NCBI RefSeq assembly: GCF_014197755.1
Contig: NZ_JACIGE010000010.1
Coordinates: 113,267 to 177,266, forward strand
Source of the DNA: Rhodocyclus tenuis
GTDB taxonomy: Bacteria > Pseudomonadota > Gammaproteobacteria > Burkholderiales > Rhodocyclaceae
Reading direction: 5' to 3'
Length of the DNA stretch: 64,000 nt
The translations under genes were made by a program, and so were the position numbers. The first letter of the stretch is position 1; the number at the start of each line of letters is the position of its first letter. The notes under the pieces are model-generated. The model was not told where the DNA came from. It saw only the letters and a program-made list of their open reading frames with translations, and searched no databases. Positions 58,798-64,000 of the stretch are shown here, piece by piece.

Positions 58798-59280
58798 ATG
58801 GCTTTCAAGATTCGACAATCGACGACTCGGCGTTGGCCGGTCAATGTGATCCTGCGCGACTGCAATGCTGAAGGTGTCGTGGTGGAGGAGACGCACACCT
58901 TCATCGGTTTGTGGCGGAGTTTCGGAGAGTCCGACGTGGTAGCGGCGCGCAAGGCCGTTTTTGGTGAAGGCACCGACGAGGTTTTGTCGGAATCCGCGAA
59001 ACGCCGGACGGTATCTGAGCAGGCCCAGCTCGACGCCGATTTCATCTCTGCCCTGTTGGTTGGTTGGGAGGGCGTCAGCGATGAGGACGGAAATCCGGTG
59101 CCGTACACGCCCGGCGCTCTGGCTGAATTGGTGGTCGGTCCGAACGGGCCAGAGCTTCGCCGCGCGCTGAACGTGGCCGTGCTTGAGATCCGCTTCGGGA
59201 TGGCCAGCGCAAAAAACGTCTCGACCTCGCCCATTCCTGGGCAAGAGACAGGAATGGGCGAGGCGGCGCAGACGAACTAG
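58798..59280 (+). CDS. Tail assembly chaperone (G-like product)
   Basis: 160 residues, from ATG 58798 to TAG 59278-59280. It is the zero-frame product: an early part (VNVILRDCNAEGVVVEETHT) and a helical region (LDADFISALLVGWEGVSDED). Its position between tail tube and tape measure is that of lambda gpG. A slippery site at 59211-59217 lets some ribosomes move to the -1 frame and make the longer product. Confidence 0.85.
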   Translation: MAFKIRQSTTRRWPVNVILRDCNAEGVVVEETHTFIGLWRSFGESDVVAARKAVFGEGTDEVLSESAKRRTVSEQAQLDADFISALLVGWEGVSDEDGNPVPYTPGALAELVVGPNGPELRRALNVAVLEIRFGMASAKNVSTSPIPGQETGMGEAAQTN

Positions 59281-59564
59281 ATCAGGATCTCGCGGCTTTC
59301 GGACTTCCCGCCTTGGCCAGGTCTGAAAACGTCATTGATATCTGGCCTGAAAACAGCGGTGCTGCCGAGGTCTTTCTGGCGATGGCGTCGCAGTGGCAGC
59401 GGGTGGTGTCGATTAGCGGTGCATGGTGGTCGCCGCCGCGACACAGCGACTTGCAGGCTGCCATGCACATGTTGGGCGTACGTAGGAGCGACCGCAGTCG
59501 ACTCTTTGCCGAGATCCGCGCGATGTTTGATGCATGCCTCGAAATCATGAACGCGGCCCACTGA
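58798..59564 (+). CDS. Tail assembly chaperone frameshift product (GT-like)
   Basis: Ribosomes that slip at A-AAA-AAC (59211-59217) join the first 140 residues to 115 residues of the -1 frame, ending at 59564, for about 255 residues in all. The added part includes GLPALARSENVIDIWPENSG and WQRVVSISGAWWSPPRHSDL, which resembles DUF1799, the usual T-like extension. The -1 frame has no good start of its own close to the beginning. The join is inferred from site, structure and context. Confidence 0.82.
59211..59263 (+). promoter_or_regulatory. Programmed -1 frameshift signal
   Basis: The heptamer A-AAA-AAC at 59211-59217 is aligned with the zero frame (GCA AAA AAC). After a seven-base spacer comes a perfect 15-base-pair stem (CCTCGCCCATTCCTG at 59225-59239 with its complement at 59249-59263) and a nine-base loop. 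This is a textbook slippery site with stimulatory hairpin. Confidence 0.9.
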
Positions 59565-59595
59565 TCGCGCCGGTGCACTTAGAACAGGATCGCGC

Positions 59596-62500
59596 ATGTC
59601 CGACAACATGAAACTCGGTATCACGGTTAGCTACGACGGCAAGTCGATTGCTACCGGTGTAGCGAGCAACCGCCGGGATCTGCGAGACCTTGGTGCGGAG
59701 GGCAAGCGCGCCGGCAAGGAGGCAGCCGATGGTATCGACTCGATAGGCGCATCGGCGCAGCGGTTAGGACCGCTGTTGGCTGGGGCCATCGGTGCGTTAT
59801 CAGTCTCTGCTGCGCTTGGGAAGCTGACCGCTGTTCAGCGCGAGTTCGATGTTTTGAATGCATCTCTGGTTACGGTGACTGGAAGTGCGGGCGCTGCAGA
59901 AAAGAACTTCGCGTGGATCAAGGAGTTTGCCAAAGAGACTCCTTACAGCCTGGCCGAGGTGACCAACGCCTTTATCAAGATGAAGGCGCTTGGTCTTGAC
60001 GCGAGTGCGGCAGCGTTGCGCAGTTACGGGAACACTGCCGCAGCGATGGGGAAAGGCCTCAATCAAATGATCGAGGCGGTAGCAGATGCGGCGACCGGGG
60101 AATTCGAGCGGCTGAAAGAGTTCGGGGTAAAGGCCAATGTCGAGGGCAGCAAAGTTACGCTGACCTTCCGCGGTGTGCGGACCGAGATCGGGAACAACGC
60201 GGAAGACATCGTGGCGTATCTGCGCAAGATCGGTGATGTCGATTTTGCTGGCGCCAGCACCAAGCGCGCCGAAACGCTCGATGGGGCGATATCGAATCTG
60301 GGGGATACCTGGGACGAGCTTTACCGGACGATCAATGACTCTGGCGTCGGGGCGGCGATCGAATCGTCGGTCCGCGGTGCCACTGTGCTCGTCGAGCGAT
60401 TGACCAACAATGTTCGCGCCTTGTCTTCCTACTGGAAAACAACCGAGCAGCAGCAGGTCGACCAGTTGGTTGCCACGCGCGAAATGTGGAAAGAAAGGCT
60501 CGGCTCTTCACGTGGTGAGGATCCGGCATATGCTGCCTCTGCACGTGCGGAAATTGCAGCGGCAAATGCGCAGATCGCTGTACTGCAGCGGCGTTTCGAG
60601 GCGCGCGAGTTCGATAACCGCAAGGCCGACGAGGCGGCGCAACTGGCAGCGGCATCGGCAAAAGCGTCAGTGGCGGAGGCCAAGGCAAAGGATGCGGCGA
60701 CAGCCGCTGCGAAGTTGCACGAGAAAGCGGTCAAGGAAGAGCAATCAGCCGAAGAGAGCCGGTTGAGGACGATGGCCGAAATCGTTTCGACCGAGTCGAA
60801 ACGTGCCGCTGCGCTTGCTGATGATGCAGATAAGCTCCGCGAGGAGATCGCGACGATGGGGCTGTCGGCGTCTCAGCTGACTGCCTATCAGGTTGGCAAA
60901 CTGGAGGCAGCCGCGGCGGCTGAATTGCTCACCGCGGCGAACCTGCGCGAGGCTGCCAGCATGATTCAGGGCGGCTCAGCTGCAGACGATGCGCGCAGGT
61001 ACTATCTGGCGCTGGCCGATGCGCGGGAAGCGGCAGCATCAGCTCTCACCGATCAGGCCGGTTTGGTCGCGATTAAGGCGGAAAAGCAGGCATCGGTCGA
61101 TGCACAAAGTGCGGCTTCGGCGGCGGCAAGAAAAGCCTCGGAAGATGCCGCGCGGGATTGGGAGCGAACTGCCGAGACTGTCGAACGTAGTCTGACTGAT
61201 GCGTTGCTGCGCGGTTTTGAGTCGGGCAAGGGCGCCGGAGAGAACCTTCGGGACGCGCTGGAGAATATGTTCAAGACGCTGGTCTTGCGCCCGATCATCC
61301 AGGCAGTGGTGTCGCCGGCGGCGAGTGCGGTGACCGGCGCGCTCGGGTTTTCATCTGCGTCGAGCTCGTCGTCCCTGGTGAATCTCGCATCATCCAATGC
61401 CTCGATTCTTAACATCGGGAGGATCTCATCTGGTTACGGGCAGTTCGCGAGTTCCAGCATTGGACAGTCCTTAGGGTTATCGACGGCGCAGTCTGCCGGA
61501 TACATGGCCCCGGTTTACGACGGCGCCGGTAACTTGATCTCCGCCGGGTCGGGCACTAGTGCTGGAGGTCTGACCGGGGTCGGGTCCGGAGTCGGGACCG
61601 CTTTGTCGTACATTGGCCCAGGTCTCGCGGCATATGGTGTGGCGCAAAAATACGGTGCTGGCGGTGGTTTAGCTGCCGGCGCAGGAACTGTGGCGTTGGG
61701 TGGGGCTGTTTCTGGGGCAATGGCTGGAACTGGGGCAATGGCTGGCGCAACCGGAGCATTATCGGCAATGGGCCCTTGGGGATGGGCGGCGATCGCTGTG
61801 CTTTCGATCCTCGGTGGATTGGGCTCTGGAGGGGGGCCAAAGGTCGGCGGAGATGCCGCCTATTCGTTGACCAATGGCGCTGCCGCGAATCTAGGGGATG
61901 GCGGGCTGTTTCGCTCGTCAAATTCCAAGAACGCAGCAGTGAGTGAGCTGTTGGCCACGTTGGTGGGTGCGATCCCCGCGACTGTCAAGGCGCTCGGCGG
62001 CGGAGATTCGGTTAGCGGCAGCTACGCGCTTGGCTACCTGACTGATCCTCAAGGCAGCAACCCTAATCTCGTGAAGTCGACGGTCAATGGGAGAGTTCTC
62101 TCCTATGACCGGAAAGTCGGTGATATCCAGACGGCGCTCACGGTTGAACTTGATCGCATGATGGTCGCCGCGCTGCAGGACGCTGATCTCGCGGACTGGG
62201 CGGACAAAATTGTCGACCAGATCAATCCCCTTACCGCATCTGCTGATGCCCTGAGCGCGGCACTCGCCACGCTGAATTCAATGTCAGCCGTGGTGCCTCT
62301 GTTTGAGGCGATTGGTATATCCGCAGATCGAATCAGCGCGGCGGGGATCGTTGCGATCGGTGGATACGATGCCGTGGCCACTGCTCTGGCATCGTATTAC
62401 GACCTCTATTTCACTGAGGCGGAGAAAGCCTCGAGGGCGACCGGTGAGGTCGCCGCGGCACTTGCGGCTGCCGGACTGGCGATGCCGGATACTCGTGATG

Positions 62501-63000
62501 AGTTCCGGAAGATGGTCGAGGCTCAAGACATTACAACGAGTTCCGGACAGAAAGCGTTCGCGGCACTGATGTCTGTTTCCGCTGCGTTTTCGAGCTTGGT
62601 TGAGTCGTCGGAAGCGGCTACCAAGGCCTTGCTGACAGAAGCCAAGGAACGGGCGCGTCTGCAGTCGACCTCGGCCGTTGATTACGCTATTCGCTCCGCT
62701 CGGCTCACGGCTGGGCTGCCCGCTTTTGCGTCCGGTGGGGATTTCACCGGCGGTATCCGATTGGTAGGTGAGTACGGGCCAGAGCTGGAGGTGACCGGCC
62801 CGTCTCGAATTTACTCGGCATCTCAAACCCGCGATTTGCTGACTGGGCTGGATACTGGGACGGTTGCCGCGGAGATCCGGCAGCTGCGCGAGGAGAACGC
62901 AGCTCAGGCGCGGTCACTGGCGGCCCAGCAGGTGCGAGTCGCGCGCTTGCTTGAGGGGTGGGAGCGTAATGGCCTGCCCAGCACGAGGATCGAGCTGTGA
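59596..63000 (+). CDS. Tail tape measure protein
   Basis: 1134 residues. The N terminus has a tape-measure domain (FDVLNASLVTVTGSAGAAEK, YSLAEVTNAFIKMKALGLD). A coiled coil (about 340-420), a Ser/Ala-rich part and a hydrophobic stretch (about 660-740, GPWGWAAIAVLSILGGLG) follow. The C-terminal 300 residues are partly helical and end with EYGPELEVTGPSRIYSASQT. Tape measures set tail length; at about 0.15 nm per residue, a tail of roughly 170 nm would be expected. It overlaps the next gene by four bases. Confidence 0.9.
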   Translation: MSDNMKLGITVSYDGKSIATGVASNRRDLRDLGAEGKRAGKEAADGIDSIGASAQRLGPLLAGAIGALSVSAALGKLTAVQREFDVLNASLVTVTGSAGAAEKNFAWIKEFAKETPYSLAEVTNAFIKMKALGLDASAAALRSYGNTAAAMGKGLNQMIEAVADAATGEFERLKEFGVKANVEGSKVTLTFRGVRTEIGNNAEDIVAYLRKIGDVDFAGASTKRAETLDGAISNLGDTWDELYRTINDSGVGAAIESSVRGATVLVERLTNNVRALSSYWKTTEQQQVDQLVATREMWKERLGSSRGEDPAYAASARAEIAAANAQIAVLQRRFEAREFDNRKADEAAQLAAASAKASVAEAKAKDAATAAAKLHEKAVKEEQSAEESRLRTMAEIVSTESKRAAALADDADKLREEIATMGLSASQLTAYQVGKLEAAAAAELLTAANLREAASMIQGGSAADDARRYYLALADAREAAASALTDQAGLVAIKAEKQASVDAQSAASAAARKASEDAARDWERTAETVERSLTDALLRGFESGKGAGENLRDALENMFKTLVLRPIIQAVVSPAASAVTGALGFSSASSSSSLVNLASSNASILNIGRISSGYGQFASSSIGQSLGLSTAQSAGYMAPVYDGAGNLISAGSGTSAGGLTGVGSGVGTALSYIGPGLAAYGVAQKYGAGGGLAAGAGTVALGGAVSGAMAGTGAMAGATGALSAMGPWGWAAIAVLSILGGLGSGGGPKVGGDAAYSLTNGAAANLGDGGLFRSSNSKNAAVSELLATLVGAIPATVKALGGGDSVSGSYALGYLTDPQGSNPNLVKSTVNGRVLSYDRKVGDIQTALTVELDRMMVAALQDADLADWADKIVDQINPLTASADALSAALATLNSMSAVVPLFEAIGISADRISAAGIVAIGGYDAVATALASYYDLYFTEAEKASRATGEVAAALAAAGLAMPDTRDEFRKMVEAQDITTSSGQKAFAALMSVSAAFSSLVESSEAATKALLTEAKERARLQSTSAVDYAIRSARLTAGLPAFASGGDFTGGIRLVGEYGPELEVTGPSRIYSASQTRDLLTGLDTGTVAAEIRQLREENAAQARSLAAQQVRVARLLEGWERNGLPSTRIEL

Positions 63001-63896
63001 GTCTGCGTGTTGTCAAACCACTCACGATCGTGCCGGCGATGCTCCTGTCCACGGATGTGCCGGAGTCCGATTACGCTCCGTACTCGGCCGCGACAACTTA
63101 TGAGCTGGGCGCGCGGTGCATCGTCGTCTCTGATCACGCTGTCTATGAGAGTTTGGTTGCCGGCAATGTCGGCAGCACTCCCGCAACGTCGCCGGCGAAG
63201 TGGGTGCGCGTTTCTGCTACGAACCGCTGGAAGTTATTCGACCTGGTCAATTCAAGTCGCACCGTGCGAGCAGCGAGTCTCTTTTACGAGATCAAGCCAG
63301 GTGCCGCTGTGAATGCCCTGGCTGTGTTGAATCTGTCCGGCGCGACATCAATCAGGATCCGGGTCACCGACCCCGTCTATGGGCTTGTTTACGACCGGTC
63401 TACTACGCTTATCAGCGCGCCGGCGTTTGCGTCGTGGTACGACTGGTTCTATGCAGACAGAGTTTCGGATCCACAGCACGTCGCGCTTGATCTGCCGTCA
63501 TTCCCTGCGGCGACAATTCGTGTCGACCTTACTGGTGACAGCTCATTGGGCGTTGGCACCTTGTTGCTCGGCCAGGCAAAAGCGATCGCCGAGACAAGGT
63601 ACGGGTCGAGAGTAGGTATTCGCGACTACAGCCGTAAAGAGTCCAATGAATGGGGAGATGTGGATCTGGTGCAGCGAGCCTTTGCCCGGGTGTGCTCACT
63701 CCCGGCAATCGTTCCGCACGCTAGCAAATGGCGGACCGCTCAGCTGCTCGACTCACTGCGCGCGACGCCTACCCTCTGGATCGCCGTCGACGATGATTCC
63801 CTGCTGACTGTTTTTGGTTGGTACCGGGACTATGAAATCTTGATCTCCTACCCGACGTTCTCCGAACTTTCCCTTGAGATTGAAGGATTGACATGA
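62997..63896 (+). CDS. Tail-tip protein with carbohydrate-binding segment
   Basis: GTG 62997 overlaps the tape measure stop and gives 299 residues. Residues about 25-70 (YAPYSAATTYELGARCIVVS, VYESLVAGNVGSTPATSPAK) resemble a small CBM5/12-type sugar-binding module. The rest is beta-rich, with a segment TRYGSRVGIRDYSRKESNEW. It is placed where baseplate or tail-tip genes stand. Its stop overlaps a next start at 63893. Confidence 0.75.
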   Translation: MSLRVVKPLTIVPAMLLSTDVPESDYAPYSAATTYELGARCIVVSDHAVYESLVAGNVGSTPATSPAKWVRVSATNRWKLFDLVNSSRTVRAASLFYEIKPGAAVNALAVLNLSGATSIRIRVTDPVYGLVYDRSTTLISAPAFASWYDWFYADRVSDPQHVALDLPSFPAATIRVDLTGDSSLGVGTLLLGQAKAIAETRYGSRVGIRDYSRKESNEWGDVDLVQRAFARVCSLPAIVPHASKWRTAQLLDSLRATPTLWIAVDDDSLLTVFGWYRDYEILISYPTFSELSLEIEGLT

Positions 63897-63922
63897 GTAT
63901 TACGCCGACGTCCCCCCCGAAT
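63893..63922 (+). pseudogene. Next tail gene, cut off after about nine codons
   Basis: ATG 63893 overlaps the upstream stop (ATGA), the usual coupling in this operon, but the frame meets TGA at 63923-63925. The new sequence from about 63914 belongs to an IS3-type element. The remainder of the gene would lie beyond it. Confidence 0.6.
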
Positions 63923-64000
63923 TGAGTAGCGCGTGACTTTAGAGTCCAATCCACGACGACAAGGAGATTGGACATGAAGAAGCGCTTTACCGAAGAACAG
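63914..64000 (+). mobile_element. IS3-type insertion sequence, left part
   Basis: The leader region with AAGGAGATTGG leads to a transposase start. The exact left end is not determined; it falls in or just after the C run at 63912-63918, because the prophage reading frame breaks there. Only about 85 bases are in the window. Confidence 0.65.
63974..64000 (+). CDS. IS3-family transposase OrfA (start only)
   Basis: ATG 63974 has AAGGAG ten bases upstream. The first residues MKKRFTEEQ match the start of IS3-group OrfA proteins, which bind the IS ends through a helix-turn-helix. The window ends after nine residues. Confidence 0.75.

Larger units (their letters stand above)
28416..64000. mobile_element. 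Transposable (Mu-class) prophage, left end to window edge
   Basis: The element is delimited on the left by the broken bestrophin frame and by a 5'-TG at 28416, nine bases before two tandem transposase-site-like repeats. It encodes a D,D35E transposase, an AAA+ partner, Ner-like, Gam-like, gp16 and Mor proteins on the minus strand, and repressor, lysis, head and tail genes on the plus strand. The right end is not in the window, and an IS3-type element begins near 63915. The exact left base is inferred. The layout is BcepMu-like, while the tail genes so far lack a sheath and suggest a non-contractile tail. Confidence 0.88.

Overview
The window is high-GC, tightly packed DNA. It holds an EpsA-type LuxR regulator, PEP-CTERM proteins with a CAAX-protease-like partner, a two-partner secretion (TPS) adhesin with an extended signal peptide, and type II secretion-like pseudopilins. 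This combination suggests a betaproteobacterium, perhaps near the Rhodocyclales. That placement is inference; no rRNA or tRNA gene is visible.

Host part, 1-28415, almost all on the + strand. 1-4262 is the end of a type II secretion/type IV pilus-like operon: an inner-membrane/pilotin-like protein cut by the window edge, a lipoprotein secretin and three prepilin-type proteins. 4436-6051 is EpsA plus a secreted ankyrin protein. 6227-8630 is a PEP-CTERM protein and a secreted protein of unknown role. 8817-20934 is a TpsB/TpsA pair, the adhesin being about 3488 residues. 21025-25940 is an unusual Ton-type module: a DUF2341-LamG-TolQ/ExbB fusion, two ExbD proteins, a TonB-like protein and a porin. 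25927-27906 has a secreted coiled-coil protein, a second PEP-CTERM protein with TpsA-like repeats, and a PEP-CTERM-associated CAAX protease-like membrane protein. A bestrophin-family gene starts at 28142 and is broken after about 91 codons.

Prophage part, about 28416 to beyond 64000. A transposable (Mu-class) prophage interrupts the bestrophin gene. Its left end carries two abutting 23-bp repeats. The early genes run leftward from a consensus promoter at 40696-40725, whose spacer is a repressor operator: Ner-like protein, regulators, a D,D35E transposase, its AAA+ partner, a Gam-like protein, HNH and HD enzymes, gp16 and Mor. The repressor and two cargo genes (a membrane protein and a PD-(D/E)XK protein) run rightward. 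The late genes then run rightward: amidase, holin candidates, Rz/Rz1, a block of adsorption-like proteins, a zinc-finger protein, terminase, portal, minor head, a protease-capsid fusion, head-tail joining proteins, tail tube, frameshifted tail chaperones, tape measure and a tail-tip protein. An almost identical motif precedes the amidase and the capsid operon and looks like the late promoter. The divergent layout and the D,D35E transposase resemble BcepMu/Tn552 more than Mu. Tail genes without a sheath suggest a siphovirus-like virion. At about 63915 an IS3-type element begins inside the next tail gene, so the prophage may be defective.

No gene-free stretch exceeds 300 bases. No CRISPR array, tRNA, rRNA or retroelement was seen.
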